Shown here in pieces: positions 6,773 to 16,320 of a stretch of DNA of 39,688 nt. A program made the position numbers and the translations under genes. The DNA is from Ruminococcus callidus ATCC 27760 (lineage in GTDB: Bacteria; Bacillota; Clostridia; Oscillospirales; Ruminococcaceae). The notes below the pieces were generated by a model, which saw only the letters and a program-made list of their open reading frames with translations, did no database searches and was not told the origin of the DNA. Numbering within the stretch: the first letter of the stretch is position 1; each line of letters begins with the position of its first letter. The stretch is from contig NZ_KI260492.1 in NCBI RefSeq assembly GCF_000468015.1, forward strand, positions 1 to 39,688, read 5' to 3'.

Positions 6773-8809
6773 ATGAAGAAGTGGCAGATTCATCAGCCGT
6801 CAGAAGAAGCGGCAAAACAGATTCGCAGCAGCAGCGATCTGTCCATGCTGTGTGCACAGGTTCTGGCGGCACGCGGTATGCATAATGTGCAGGAAGCGGC
6901 GGCGTTTTTACAGTGTGACGGACTGGCGGATCCGTTTCTGACAGCGGACATGGAGGCTGCTGCGGCATGCATCAACACGGCTCTGGACGACGGCAGCCGC
7001 ATCTGCATCTACGGCGACTATGACTGTGACGGTGTGACTGCCACGGTGATCCTGTACTCTTACTTGCTGGAAATGGGTGCCGATGTGACCTATCGCATTC
7101 CGGAACGGGACGAGGGATACGGTCTGAATGTGGACGCTGTCCACGCCATGCACGAGGACGGCGTGGAACTGATCGTGACGGTGGACAACGGTATCACAGC
7201 CATTGCGGAAGCGGAACTGATCGCGGATCTGGGCATGACGCTGGTGATTACTGACCACCACCAGCCGTTGGAAACGCTGCCGAAAGCGGCGGCAATCGTA
7301 GATGCACACCGTGCAGATGACACATCTCCGTTCCATGATCTGTGCGGTGCCGGTGTGGCATTGAAACTGGTGGCGGCACTGGACGGCGGCGATACGGCAA
7401 TGGCGTTGGAGCAGTTCGGCGAACTGGCGGCAATTGCGACGATTGCAGACGTGGTGAATTTATCCGGCGAAAACCGCTATCTGGTACAGCTGGGGCTGCG
7501 GCTTCTGGCGAATACGGAACGTGTGGGGCTGCTGGCACTGCTGGAAAAAAGCGGACTGCTGGGAAAGAGTTTCACTTCTACCTCAGTCGCGTTTGGCATT
7601 GCACCGCGTATCAATGCTGCCGGACGGTTCGGCTCACCCAAAACGGCTGTGGAACTGCTTCTCTGTGAAGACCCAGATGAAGCGGCAGAATTGGCAGAGG
7701 AACTGGAACGCCGCAATCAGGCACGCAAGGCAGAGGAAGTTCGCATTCTGGAAGAAATTGCAGAGCAAGCGGCAGAGAATCCCCGGCTTCTGAAAGAACG
7801 GGTGCTGGTGTTTGCCGGAGAGGGCTGGCATCATGGTGTCATCGGCATTGCGGCTTCCCGACTAGAAGAACAGTTCGGAAAGCCAACGATTCTGATTACC
7901 CTTGAGGGCGACCGTGCCCGCGGCTCCATGCGTTCCTTTGGTGCGTTTTCTGCGTTTCGCTGCCTGCACGCGTGTCGGGAATTGCTGTCACGCTATGGCG
8001 GTCACCCCGGTGCAGGCGGATTTTCTTTGCCGACCGAGCATGTAGAGCGATTCCGGCAGGCGGTACAGCAATACGCCAAGGAGTCCAATCCGGTCATGCC
8101 GGTTCTGACACTGGAGGCGGATAAGCTGCTGATGCCGCAGGAGATCACCATGGAGAACATCACCGGACTGGAGGCACTGGCACCGTTTGGCGAAGGCAAT
8201 CCGGTGCCGGTATTTGCCATTTGCCACGCGGTTCTGCAAAGTGTCCTGCCACTGTCCGGCGGAACGCACTCCAAGCTGAAAATCACCTACGGCGGCATGG
8301 CAATGGATCTGCTGCTGTTCCGGACTAGGCCGGAAGAAGTGATGCTGAAAACTGGCGATGTGTGCGATTTTCTGATCAACATAGAGGTCGGCAGTTTTCA
8401 GGGCAGACCGCAGCTTTCTGTGATTGTCAAGGACTATCGGAAAAGCGGTCTGAAACAGGCAAAGTATTTTGCCGCGGAAAATACATACGAACAATATTGC
8501 CGGCATGAGGAATTGCAGCCCAGCTTTTATCCGGCAATCACACCGACGCGGGACGTGCTGGTGCAGATCTACCAGCGGATCCCGCAGACAGATACCACCT
8601 TTGACGGACTGTTCGGCGGCATGCAGGATCTGCCGCAGATGAACTATTGCAAGTTCCGTCTGGCATTGGATATTTTTTCAGAATTGGGATTGGTACAGCA
8701 GGATCTTTGGACACGGCAGGTGCACCGGAAACCGGTTTCGGCAAAGGTGGATCTGCAGCAGTCAGTCCTGCTGCAGGGATTACAGAAAAGAGGAGTGGAT
8801 GTTGTATGA
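6773..8809 (+). CDS. recJ: Single-stranded-DNA-specific exonuclease RecJ
   Basis: This 678-residue RecJ is a 5'-3' ssDNA exonuclease that acts in recombination and base-excision repair. The DHH phosphoesterase motifs are complete: GDYDCDGVTA (81-90), TVDNGI, TDHHQP (DHH 161-163), and CGAGVALKLV. The DHHA1 part follows with GWHHGVIGIAASRL, RGSMRSFGAF and YGGHPGAGGFSLP. A C-terminal extension of about 130 residues follows the OB-fold region, as in other Firmicutes. The ATG at 6773 has AGGAGG seven bases upstream. It heads a plus-strand operon and overlaps rel by four bases. Confidence 0.95.
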   Translation: MKKWQIHQPSEEAAKQIRSSSDLSMLCAQVLAARGMHNVQEAAAFLQCDGLADPFLTADMEAAAACINTALDDGSRICIYGDYDCDGVTATVILYSYLLEMGADVTYRIPERDEGYGLNVDAVHAMHEDGVELIVTVDNGITAIAEAELIADLGMTLVITDHHQPLETLPKAAAIVDAHRADDTSPFHDLCGAGVALKLVAALDGGDTAMALEQFGELAAIATIADVVNLSGENRYLVQLGLRLLANTERVGLLALLEKSGLLGKSFTSTSVAFGIAPRINAAGRFGSPKTAVELLLCEDPDEAAELAEELERRNQARKAEEVRILEEIAEQAAENPRLLKERVLVFAGEGWHHGVIGIAASRLEEQFGKPTILITLEGDRARGSMRSFGAFSAFRCLHACRELLSRYGGHPGAGGFSLPTEHVERFRQAVQQYAKESNPVMPVLTLEADKLLMPQEITMENITGLEALAPFGEGNPVPVFAICHAVLQSVLPLSGGTHSKLKITYGGMAMDLLLFRTRPEEVMLKTGDVCDFLINIEVGSFQGRPQLSVIVKDYRKSGLKQAKYFAAENTYEQYCRHEELQPSFYPAITPTRDVLVQIYQRIPQTDTTFDGLFGGMQDLPQMNYCKFRLALDIFSELGLVQQDLWTRQVHRKPVSAKVDLQQSVLLQGLQKRGVDVV

Positions 8810-11070
8810 CACAAGAGAACACAAATGGGGATACCCGATCTGCTGCACCGTCTGCACAGGACAGACCGCAGATTCCGCAGCATGAAGTTAGCATTGCAGA
8901 CCTGTCCAAGAAGATTCTGGCGACAGATAAGCAGTATGACTTAAGTAAAATTCTCTCGGCGTACCAGCTGGCAGAAAAAGCCCATGCTGATCAGAAGCGG
9001 TCTTCCGGAGAACCATATATCATTCACCCGCTGGCTGTTGCAGATATTCTGCTGGATCTGGGCATGGATACCGATACTATTTGTGTGGGACTGCTGCATG
9101 ATGTGGTAGAGGATACGAATTATACGCTGGACGATATTCGCAAGAAATTCGGGCAGGACGTGGCAATGCTGGTGGACGGTGTGACCAAGCTGAACCGAAT
9201 TCCCATATTTGACAAAGAGCAGCAACAGGCAGAAAATGTTCGGAAAATCCTGCTGGCAATGTCCCATGACATTCGCGTGATGATCATCAAGCTGGCAGAC
9301 CGCATTCACAATATGCGGACACTGAAATTCCTCCCGCCGGAAAAGCAGCGTCGCATCGCACTGGAAACCATGAACGTGTATGCTCCGATCGCACACCGTC
9401 TGGGAATCCGTACAGTCAAGGAAGAACTGGAGGACTTGTCGTTCTACTATCTGGACTCCTATGCGTATTCAGAGATCGAACACATCATGGAGATCAAGAA
9501 GGACGAACGGGAAAAGTTCATCGACTCGATCAAGGAGCGAATCCGCAAGCGGCTGGAAAAAGAACACTTTGCCAAGGAACCTATTATTGAAGGCCGTGTC
9601 AAGAGCATCTATGGCATTTACAAAAAAGTTTATGTCAATCATAAAAGCATGGACGAGATTTATGATAAGTATGCTGTTCGTGTGATCGTTTCTACTGTGG
9701 CAGAGTGCTATATGGTGCTGGGTATTGTGCATGATATGTTCCGCCCGCTGCCGAACCGGTTCAAGGACTATATTTCCACGCCGAAGTCGAATATGTACCA
9801 GTCCCTGCACACCACAGTTCTGGGACGGGAGAGTATTCCCTTTGAAATTCAGATTCGGACATGGGATATGCATGTTTCTGCGGAATATGGTATCGCTGCC
9901 CACTGGAAATACAAAGAGGGCATTCAGGGCAAGGACAAAATGGAAGAACGCCTTGCATGGGTTCGCAAGGTCATTGAGGCACAGCAGACTTCTGACGATG
10001 TAGAAGAAATTGTTCGTGCGATCAAGAATGACCTGTCACCGGAAGATATTGTGGTCATGACACCCCGCGGAGATTCCATTTCCCTGCCGGTGGGTGCAAC
10101 GGTAATTGACTTTGCCTATCGGATCCATACGGAGATCGGACACAAGACCATTGGCGGCAAGGTGGACGGTAAAATGGTGCCGCTGGATTATCAGCTGCAA
10201 ACCGGAGAAATTTGTGAAGTCCTCACCAGCAAAGACCCCAACAAGGGCCCGAATCGGGCATGGCTGGGAATTGTCAAGACCAACGAAGCCAAATCGAAAA
10301 TCCGTTCGTGGTTCAAAAAGGAATGTCGGGAGGAGAATATCACTACCGGCAAGGCAAGTCTGGAACAGGAATTCAAACGCTGTCATATCAATTTGCCGGA
10401 ATCGGAATGGGAAGCTTTTCTGGCAGATGATCTGAAACGGCACAACTGTGATACACTGGACGATTTCTATGCCTCTATCGGTTACGGCGGTGTAATGCTG
10501 TCCAAGATCATGCCGCGTCTGAAAGAACTGTATGTGAAATCCCACGGGGCAGAGGAGGAAGAAGCCAATCCGGTAGCACCGGTAGTGCCGCCGGAAGCTG
10601 CAAGCGGCAAGGACTGTATTGTACTGGATCGCATTGACGACTGCGTTTTCAAGTTTGCCCAGTGCTGTAACCCGCTGCCGGGAGATGACATTGTGGGATT
10701 CATTACTCGCGGACATGGCATTTCGGTGCATACCAAAAACTGTGTCAATTATCAGGCAGCTTTGAAACGGAATGATCCGGCGGAAATGGCTCGGTGGCTG
10801 CCGGTGCAGTGGACCAATAACACTTCCACGCTGATCCCCACCAGCATTGAAGTCATTGCCACAGACCGTGTGGGACTAGTATTCGATATTACGAAGATTC
10901 TCTCGGAGTCCCATATTCTGATCGTGCACTCCTCCTCCCGCAACCTGCGGAACGGCAATGCGATTTTTGAGGCAAGTGTACAGGTTGCCGGAACAGACCA
11001 GTTACAGGCGATCATCGATAAGCTACGGAAGATTCGCGGTGTGATCTCGGTAGAACGTGCAAAAAAGTGA
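8806..11070 (+). CDS. rel: Bifunctional (p)ppGpp synthetase/hydrolase Rel
   Basis: This 754-residue long RSH enzyme makes and degrades the stringent-response alarmone (p)ppGpp. In order it has an HD hydrolase domain (H74, H98-D99 and the LLHDVVEDT motif with E102-D103), a synthetase domain with GRVKSIYGIYKK and YISTPKSNMYQSLHTT, a TGS domain (about 410-470), a zinc-finger-like CCNPLPGD region and a C-terminal ACT domain (about 680-754). Both catalytic centres look intact. The ATG overlaps the recJ stop (ATGA), with AGGAGT upstream. Coupling of recJ and rel is common in Firmicutes. Confidence 0.95.
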   Translation: MTQENTNGDTRSAAPSAQDRPQIPQHEVSIADLSKKILATDKQYDLSKILSAYQLAEKAHADQKRSSGEPYIIHPLAVADILLDLGMDTDTICVGLLHDVVEDTNYTLDDIRKKFGQDVAMLVDGVTKLNRIPIFDKEQQQAENVRKILLAMSHDIRVMIIKLADRIHNMRTLKFLPPEKQRRIALETMNVYAPIAHRLGIRTVKEELEDLSFYYLDSYAYSEIEHIMEIKKDEREKFIDSIKERIRKRLEKEHFAKEPIIEGRVKSIYGIYKKVYVNHKSMDEIYDKYAVRVIVSTVAECYMVLGIVHDMFRPLPNRFKDYISTPKSNMYQSLHTTVLGRESIPFEIQIRTWDMHVSAEYGIAAHWKYKEGIQGKDKMEERLAWVRKVIEAQQTSDDVEEIVRAIKNDLSPEDIVVMTPRGDSISLPVGATVIDFAYRIHTEIGHKTIGGKVDGKMVPLDYQLQTGEICEVLTSKDPNKGPNRAWLGIVKTNEAKSKIRSWFKKECREENITTGKASLEQEFKRCHINLPESEWEAFLADDLKRHNCDTLDDFYASIGYGGVMLSKIMPRLKELYVKSHGAEEEEANPVAPVVPPEAASGKDCIVLDRIDDCVFKFAQCCNPLPGDDIVGFITRGHGISVHTKNCVNYQAALKRNDPAEMARWLPVQWTNNTSTLIPTSIEVIATDRVGLVFDITKILSESHILIVHSSSRNLRNGNAIFEASVQVAGTDQLQAIIDKLRKIRGVISVERAKK

Positions 11071-11081
11071 GGTGGCATGCA

Positions 11082-11705
11082 ATGGAAATTACAAAAATAA
11101 TGCTGGGTGAACTGGCTTCAAACTGCTATGTGCAGCCAGTGGGAAATGGAAAATGTGTTGTCGTGGATATTGGCGGAGATGCACCGGTGCTGTTTCGCCG
11201 GCTGGGAATGCTGGGACTGGAACCGGCGGCGATTCTGCTGACTCACGGACACTATGATCACATTGCCGGTGTGGAGCAGGTGCGGGAGAAATATGACATT
11301 CCCGTCTATGTGCACACGCTGGATGCCCATATGCTGACGGACGGTCATGCCAATCTGGGAGACTGGATCTCCACACAGCCGTTTCAGCCGGTGCAGGCGT
11401 GGGAAACTGTCGAGGACGATGACACGCTGCAATTTGGTGACAATACTTTTACGGTGCTGCATACGCCGGGGCATACTTCCGGAAGTGTTTGCTGGCGATC
11501 CGGCGATGTGCTGTATACCGGTGATACGCTGTTCCGCATGTCGCGGGGCAGAACGGATTTTCCGGACGGCGACGATGCCAAGATGCTGGAATCGTTCCGG
11601 AAACTGAAAGCTCTGGAAGGGGAGTATCGGGTGCTGCCGGGGCACAATGAGGAATCGACGCTTTCCTTTGAAAAAGCACACAATCCAACCATGCGAGGAC
11701 TTTGA
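11082..11705 (+). CDS. MBL-fold metallo-hydrolase (glyoxalase II-like)
   Basis: This 207-residue cytoplasmic metallo-beta-lactamase-fold enzyme binds two metals through THGHYDH (the HxHxDH motif), HTPGHTSGS, a GDTLF aspartate and LPGHNEES. It is the short form that lacks the C-terminal helical domain of true glyoxalase II, so the substrate is uncertain. The ATG at 11082 is preceded by GAGGTGG. Eleven bases separate it from rel, and it is followed after three bases by hemZ. Confidence 0.85.
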   Translation: MEITKIMLGELASNCYVQPVGNGKCVVVDIGGDAPVLFRRLGMLGLEPAAILLTHGHYDHIAGVEQVREKYDIPVYVHTLDAHMLTDGHANLGDWISTQPFQPVQAWETVEDDDTLQFGDNTFTVLHTPGHTSGSVCWRSGDVLYTGDTLFRMSRGRTDFPDGDDAKMLESFRKLKALEGEYRVLPGHNEESTLSFEKAHNPTMRGL

Positions 11706-11708
11706 TTC

Positions 11709-13235
11709 ATGTCGAATGTTGAAACCAATCTGATAAAGCCGTTTCCGGTGGCATTTTCCGGACACACGCTGAAATACGAAATCGAATGTATCTGCAAAAT
11801 CTTCCTGCCGATGCGGAAGTTTACCTTTCTCTACGACACGACACAACTGCCGGCAGATGCAGAGGAGGGGGCTGTTCTGATTCTGGAACAATTGGGCGAA
11901 CAGAGCCGCTTTTGGGTACAGGTACAGTATCGGGGGCAGGTGATGGAGCAGGAACAACAGTTTCCAGCCTGTTCTCCGGAAACGGAAAAACAGCTTTGCG
12001 AATACCGGTTCAGTGCCATGCTGTTCCGGCTGTTGGAAGAGATCACTGATCTGCACCCTGCATGGGGACTGCTGACGGGAATTCGTCCGGTGAAAAAGGT
12101 ACAGCCTTTGCTGGGACAGGGGCTTTTCAAGGCGGAAGTCTGTGAGAAATTACACGAAAAGTACTGGATTGCTCCGGAAAAGCTGTCGCTGGTCTATGAT
12201 ACAGCAATGGTGCAGCAGCCGCTTCTGGAAAAAACACCGAAGCACGGCATCAGCCTGTATGTGTCGATTCCGTTTTGTCCTACACGGTGCAGCTATTGTT
12301 CTTTTGTGTCCCATTCCATTGCACAGGCTCAGAATCTGATTCCGGCATATCTGGAAAAGCTGTGCGAGGAACTGAAAATTTGGGGGCAGCTGGTACGGGA
12401 ACAGGAATTGCTGGTGGATACGGTCTACTTTGGCGGTGGTACGCCCACTTCGCTGACGGCGGCACAGTTGGAACAGGTGCTGACGGCGGTGCAGGAAAAC
12501 TTTGATCTTTCGCATTTGCGGGAATATTGTGTCGAGGCAGGACGACCGGACACCATTACCTCGGAAAAGCTGGAAACACTGCGGCGTTTCGGCGTAGACC
12601 GCATTTCTGTCAACCCTCAGACTATGCAGGATCACGTGCTGGAAACGATCGGCAGAAAGCACACTACGGCACAGACGGTGGAGGCATTCCGCATGGCACG
12701 GGCTGCCGGCTTCGAGAACATCAACATGGATCTGATCGCCGGCTTGCCGGACGATACGCCGGAAGGATTTCATGACACGCTGGAACAGATTCTGGCATTG
12801 GATCCGGACAGCATCACGGTGCACGCTCTGACGCTGAAACGGGCGGCGAATCTTTTTGCAGAGGGTGAGCAGCAGGTACATAATCCGGTGGAACAAATGG
12901 TGCAGGAGAGTATGCGGCGGCTGCCGGAGCACGGCTATGCCCCGTATTATATGTACCGGCAGAAGAATACGATCGACAATCAGGAGAATGTGGGCTATGC
13001 CCGTGCAGGGAAAGAGTCGCTGTACAATATTCTGATCATGGACGAGAGCCAGTCCATTTTTGGAGCAGGGTGCGGAGCTTCTACCAAGCTGGTGGAACCC
13101 TGCGGCAGAATTACACGAATTCACAATTATAAATTCCCCTATGAGTATATCCGTCAGTTCGATCAGCTGATGCAGAAAAAGGAACAGGTGCGGGAGATCT
13201 GCGAGCGAATTCGGGAACAAGAGGCGGAAAAATGA
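11709..13235 (+). CDS. hemZ: HemZ-type radical SAM enzyme (coproporphyrinogen dehydrogenase family)
   Basis: This 508-residue radical SAM protein is related to oxygen-independent coproporphyrinogen III oxidase. An N-terminal domain of about 175 residues precedes the radical SAM core. The CxxxCxxC iron-sulfur motif is at C190, C194 and C197 (PFCPTRCSYCSF), followed by VYFGGGTPTSL and GLPDDTPEGF. The length and N-terminal domain match the HemZ group of Firmicutes. That group is annotated as anaerobic coproporphyrinogen dehydrogenase, although its role in organisms without a full heme pathway is unclear. It is embedded in the recJ-rel operon. Confidence 0.88.
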   Translation: MSNVETNLIKPFPVAFSGHTLKYEIECICKIFLPMRKFTFLYDTTQLPADAEEGAVLILEQLGEQSRFWVQVQYRGQVMEQEQQFPACSPETEKQLCEYRFSAMLFRLLEEITDLHPAWGLLTGIRPVKKVQPLLGQGLFKAEVCEKLHEKYWIAPEKLSLVYDTAMVQQPLLEKTPKHGISLYVSIPFCPTRCSYCSFVSHSIAQAQNLIPAYLEKLCEELKIWGQLVREQELLVDTVYFGGGTPTSLTAAQLEQVLTAVQENFDLSHLREYCVEAGRPDTITSEKLETLRRFGVDRISVNPQTMQDHVLETIGRKHTTAQTVEAFRMARAAGFENINMDLIAGLPDDTPEGFHDTLEQILALDPDSITVHALTLKRAANLFAEGEQQVHNPVEQMVQESMRRLPEHGYAPYYMYRQKNTIDNQENVGYARAGKESLYNILIMDESQSIFGAGCGASTKLVEPCGRITRIHNYKFPYEYIRQFDQLMQKKEQVREICERIREQEAEK

Positions 13236-13732
13236 GTTTGATTTGTATACAGGACCAAGATGAATATTTCCGGAACGGAACCTTTGCATCTGTTTTATTT
13301 CAGCGTGCAATCCCTGTTCACATTGATCCGGAAGTCGATATGGCATATGCAGAGCAGTGCGTGGAGCATTTTAATCATCTCTCTGACCAGATGATCGACA
13401 AATTTTGCGAGATGGCAATTGCGTATTGTGAGTTTATGCGGAAGGAATGGAAAGAATTTGAAGATGTCTATCCGGACATTGTAGAAGACATTCAGCGTGA
13501 AATTCCGGAGAAACTGCACGGGAGAGAAGTGCTGGCATTTTTGACCACGCCTGAAATGTACATTGAACCGCCGGAGGAAGCTGTTTCCGGATATAGCATT
13601 TCCAGTGCCTGCGTCTGGGAACCGGAGCATGCACTGGACTGGATCATTCGTGGAGATAAAATTCTCTATGTAGGACCTTGTGAGGGTATGGGTGCATGGC
13701 AGGAGGAAGAAGATTATGAAACGATCTTCTGA
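13232..13732 (+). CDS. Conserved hypothetical acidic protein
   Basis: This 166-residue soluble, acidic protein shows no signal peptide or membrane segment, and I do not recognise the family with certainty. The middle is helical and rich in Glu. The C-terminal part has the pattern ACVWEPEHALDWIIRGDKILYVG, a W-x-x-x-H...G-x-x-x-x-VG motif resembling those in small DUF proteins of the DUF6985 type. That is a weak recollection only. It overlaps the hemZ stop by four bases and precedes kptA, so it is translated as part of the same operon. Confidence 0.7.
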   Translation: MSLICIQDQDEYFRNGTFASVLFQRAIPVHIDPEVDMAYAEQCVEHFNHLSDQMIDKFCEMAIAYCEFMRKEWKEFEDVYPDIVEDIQREIPEKLHGREVLAFLTTPEMYIEPPEEAVSGYSISSACVWEPEHALDWIIRGDKILYVGPCEGMGAWQEEEDYETIF

Positions 13733-13765
13733 GCTTTAATGGAAAGAAGATGGAAAGAAGAATGT

Positions 13766-14302
13766 ATGGACTTTGATAAAATCGGAAAATATCTTTGTTT
13801 TATTTTGCGGCATCATCCGGAGAAAATCGGCATCACGCTGGACGAGCACGGTTGGGCAGATGTGGACGAACTCCTTGCCGGTATTTCAGAACGGTGCCCT
13901 TTGTGTCGGGAACAGTTGGAAGAAATTGTTCGTACAGATGCGAAAAGTCGCTATTCGTTCAGTGCAGACGGGCAGCTGATTCGTTGTAATCAGGGACACT
14001 CGATTCCAGTAGATGTGGAACTGGAACAGGTGCTGCCGCCGGAATTCTTGTGGCATGGAACGGCAGAACGGTTTTTGCCGGCGATTTTTCAGGAGGGACT
14101 GCGGCGAATGAGCCGGCTGTATGTGCATCTGTCTGCCACGCCGGAAATTGCACAGACAGTAGGAGCACGTCACGGAAAGCCAGTGGTGCTGCGGGTGCAG
14201 ACTGGAAAAATGGCAGAGGACGGCTATGCTTTTTACCGTTCGGTAAATGGTGTTTGGCTGACGGAAGCAGTTCCGGCGAAATATCTGGAAGAAATGAAAT
14301 AA
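13766..14302 (+). CDS. kptA: RNA 2'-phosphotransferase, KptA/Tpt1 family
   Basis: This 178-residue enzyme belongs to the family that removes an internal RNA 2'-phosphate using NAD+, giving ADP-ribose 1'',2''-cyclic phosphate. The N-terminal winged helix has the signature FILRHHPEKIGITLDEHGWADVDELL. The NAD-binding part has RYSF, IRCNQGHS, LWHGTAERF, HLSATPEIAQTVGARHG and VVLRVQ, which keep the Arg-His-Arg-type catalytic set. I set the start at 13766, because the length then matches the family and AAGAAG precedes it. A start 27 bases earlier is possible. The bacterial role is unknown, since bacteria lack the matching tRNA splicing ligase. Confidence 0.88.
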   Translation: MDFDKIGKYLCFILRHHPEKIGITLDEHGWADVDELLAGISERCPLCREQLEEIVRTDAKSRYSFSADGQLIRCNQGHSIPVDVELEQVLPPEFLWHGTAERFLPAIFQEGLRRMSRLYVHLSATPEIAQTVGARHGKPVVLRVQTGKMAEDGYAFYRSVNGVWLTEAVPAKYLEEMK

Positions 14303-14304
14303 TC

Positions 14305-14350
14305 AGGCAGCATCGCACAAATGTAAAGGCAATTTTGTGCGGTGTTGCTT
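14305..14350. repeat. Dispersed intergenic palindrome, copy 4 (degenerate)
   Basis: GGCAGCATCGCACAAA and TTTGTGCGGTGTTGCTT form an imperfect inverted repeat resembling copies 2 and 3. It occupies most of the kptA-rlmD gap, just before the rlmD ribosome site. Confidence 0.5.
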
Positions 14351-14370
14351 CTATATCAGGCGGTGGAGAG

Positions 14371-15999
14371 TTGAAAAAGAACGATATTTTTGAAACAGAA
14401 ATCATTGATATGACCACAGAGGGCAGCGGTGTCTGTCGAGTGGACAACATGGCAGTATTTGTGCCGCATACAGCAGTAGGAGATCGGATTCGGGTGCGAA
14501 TTGTGAAAGTGCTGAAAAGCTATGGTTTTGGCATCGTGGAAGAATTGTTGGAACCTTCGGCGGATCGTATTTCGCCTGCCTGCCCGTTGTCGCAGTGTGG
14601 GGGCTGTCTGTTTCAGCATATCACTTATGCGGCAGAACTGCGTGTCAAGGAAAAGGCAGTGCAGGACGCTTTTACACGAATCGGGAAACTGTCGCCTGCA
14701 TTTCTGCCGATTCTGGGGGCAGAATCCCGCACCAGATACCGTAATAAGGCACAGTATCCTTTTGCAATAGACAAGGCAGGAGAACCGGTTCTGGGCTTTT
14801 TTGCCAGAAGAAGTCATCGGGTCATTCCGGTGAAAGACTGCTTGCTACAGCCGGAACTGTTTGGGGAAATTGCTGGTGTCGTGCTGGAGTTTGTGAGAAA
14901 AAATCGGATTCCGGTGTATGAAGAAGCCAGCGGAAAAGGGGAACTGCGGCACTTGTATTTGCGGTGCGGGCAGCATTCCGGCGAGGTGATGATCTGCTTC
15001 ATTGTGCGAAAGCCAATTCGGAAAAAGCTGATGCCTCTGGTGCAGCAGCTGACGGAGCAGTTTCTGCAGATCCAGAGCATTGTCATGAACTGTAATTCGA
15101 AGAAAACCAACGTGATTCTGGGAGATTCTACAGAAACGCTGTGGGGGAAAGATACGATTACAGACACCATGTGCGGCAATGCTGTAGACCTTTCGCCGGA
15201 GTCGTTCTATCAGGTGAACACGATACAGGCGGAACGGCTTTATGGTGCGGCAAAGGCTTTTGCACAGCTGACGGGAAAGGAACGATTGCTGGATTTGTAC
15301 TGTGGTGCCGGAACCATTGGGCTGTCCATGGCAGATGCGGTGTCGGAATTGGTTGGCGTGGAAATTGTACCAGAAGCGGTAGAAAATGCCAAGAAAAATG
15401 CTGCGAGAGCCGGCGTGGAAAATGCGAAATTCCTTTGCGGCGATGCAGGCAGCATTGCGGAACAGCTGGCAGCAGAGGGGACTGCTCCCGATGTGATCGT
15501 GGTTGATCCGCCCAGAAAAGGCTGCGATGAAACAGCGATTCGTGCTATGGTACAGATGCAGCCTGAGCGAATTGTGATGATCTCCTGCAACGCTACGACT
15601 GCGGCGAGAGATTGTGCGGCGTTGAGAAAACTGGGATATGCGGTGGAACAGGTGCAGCCGGTGGATTTGTTCCCGGGGACGGGGCACGTTGAGACGGTTG
15701 TCTTGCTTTCCAAGGGTGAGGTCGACTCGAAAAAGATTCGGGTTGAGTTCTCTTTGGAAGATATGGATATGTCCGAATTTCAGGATGGGGCAACCTATCC
15801 GCAGATCAAGGAGTATGTGTTGGAGCATACCGGGTTAAAGGTGTCCAACCTCTATATCTCACAGATTAAACGAAAATGTGGGATTGGGGTTGGTAAGAAC
15901 TATAATCTGCCGAAGTCCGAGGATTCCAGACAGCCCCAGTGTCCGCAGGAAAAAGAGAAAGCAATCCGAGAAGCATTCAAATATTTTGGGATGATCTAA
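14371..15999 (+). CDS. rlmD: 23S rRNA (uracil-C5) methyltransferase RlmD/RumA, C-terminus replaced by the mobile element
   Basis: This SAM-dependent methyltransferase of the TrmA/RumA family has a TRAM domain (about 1-60) and an iron-sulfur cluster motif (CPLSQCGGC, plus the Cys in VKDCLLQ). The SAM motif is LLDLYCGAGTIGL, followed by VVDPPRKGCD and the catalytic Cys in MISCNATT. The TTG start is supported by AGGCGGTG upstream and by the usual KKND start of the family. The domain should end near residue 449. Instead the frame runs on from E441 (GA at 15691) into a foreign tail of about 100 residues (KKIRVEFSLEDMDMSEF...) that belongs to the inserted element. The total length is 542 residues. 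The enzyme core is intact and probably active. Confidence 0.9.
   Translation: MKKNDIFETEIIDMTTEGSGVCRVDNMAVFVPHTAVGDRIRVRIVKVLKSYGFGIVEELLEPSADRISPACPLSQCGGCLFQHITYAAELRVKEKAVQDAFTRIGKLSPAFLPILGAESRTRYRNKAQYPFAIDKAGEPVLGFFARRSHRVIPVKDCLLQPELFGEIAGVVLEFVRKNRIPVYEEASGKGELRHLYLRCGQHSGEVMICFIVRKPIRKKLMPLVQQLTEQFLQIQSIVMNCNSKKTNVILGDSTETLWGKDTITDTMCGNAVDLSPESFYQVNTIQAERLYGAAKAFAQLTGKERLLDLYCGAGTIGLSMADAVSELVGVEIVPEAVENAKKNAARAGVENAKFLCGDAGSIAEQLAAEGTAPDVIVVDPPRKGCDETAIRAMVQMQPERIVMISCNATTAARDCAALRKLGYAVEQVQPVDLFPGTGHVETVVLLSKGEVDSKKIRVEFSLEDMDMSEFQDGATYPQIKEYVLEHTGLKVSNLYISQIKRKCGIGVGKNYNLPKSEDSRQPQCPQEKEKAIREAFKYFGMI
15681..15702. other. Left attachment junction (attL) in rlmD
   Basis: The rlmD sequence CACGTT (15685-15690) meets the element at GA (15691-15692), followed by GACGGTTG. 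The position is inferred from the reading-frame break in RlmD homology and from the matching junction at 30364. Large serine recombinases exchange strands at a central dinucleotide, which is GA in the TndX group. Confidence 0.7.
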
Positions 16000-16023
16000 C
16001 ATCCCGCAAAATGGAGGTTTCTT

Positions 16024-16269
16024 ATGGATAGATTGATTTCTTGTGAGTTTAACATGGATACCGCTTGTGTGGAACTGAAATTTTTAGATGGCAGCATGAT
16101 TGCCATTGATACCATCGCCGTGGAGAATGAGGTTGCTGACAATATGTATCAACGGTCAGAACTGGATTATCTAATCTACAATGATCCGGTTGGATATGCA
16201 GACTTGATCTTGAACGGTGATCCCGAAATTTATCTAAAAACTGTAACTGAATGTAAACCCTTAGATTAA
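16024..16269 (+). CDS. DUF6061-family small protein
   Basis: This 81-residue acidic protein has no signal peptide or membrane segment. The sequence (MDRLISCEFNMDTACVELKF ... IAVENEVADNMYQRSELDYLIYNDP) is one I recognise as DUF6061, frequent in clostridial integrative elements and of unknown function. The ATG is preceded by GGAGG. It begins 24 bases after the stop of the rlmD tail, and the two pieces belong to the left end of the element. A terminator follows directly. Confidence 0.75.
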   Translation: MDRLISCEFNMDTACVELKFLDGSMIAIDTIAVENEVADNMYQRSELDYLIYNDPVGYADLILNGDPEIYLKTVTECKPLD

Positions 16270-16276
16270 AACTCAG

Positions 16277-16310
16277 CCCTCTGCCTTTTCCTTGGCAGAG
16301 GGCCGTTTTT
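16277..16310 (+). terminator. Rho-independent terminator after the DUF6061 gene
   Basis: CCCTCTGCC (16277-16285) pairs perfectly with GGCAGAGGG (16294-16302) and is followed by CCGTTTTTT. Confidence 0.85.
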
Positions 16311-16320
16311 TGCTTAACAG

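Noticed and set aside
12150-13346. Long open frame of about 400 codons on the minus strand
   Set aside because: It lies antisense to hemZ, whose radical SAM motifs are unmistakable. The minus-strand product is His/Arg/Gln-rich without domains and is a shadow of codon bias.
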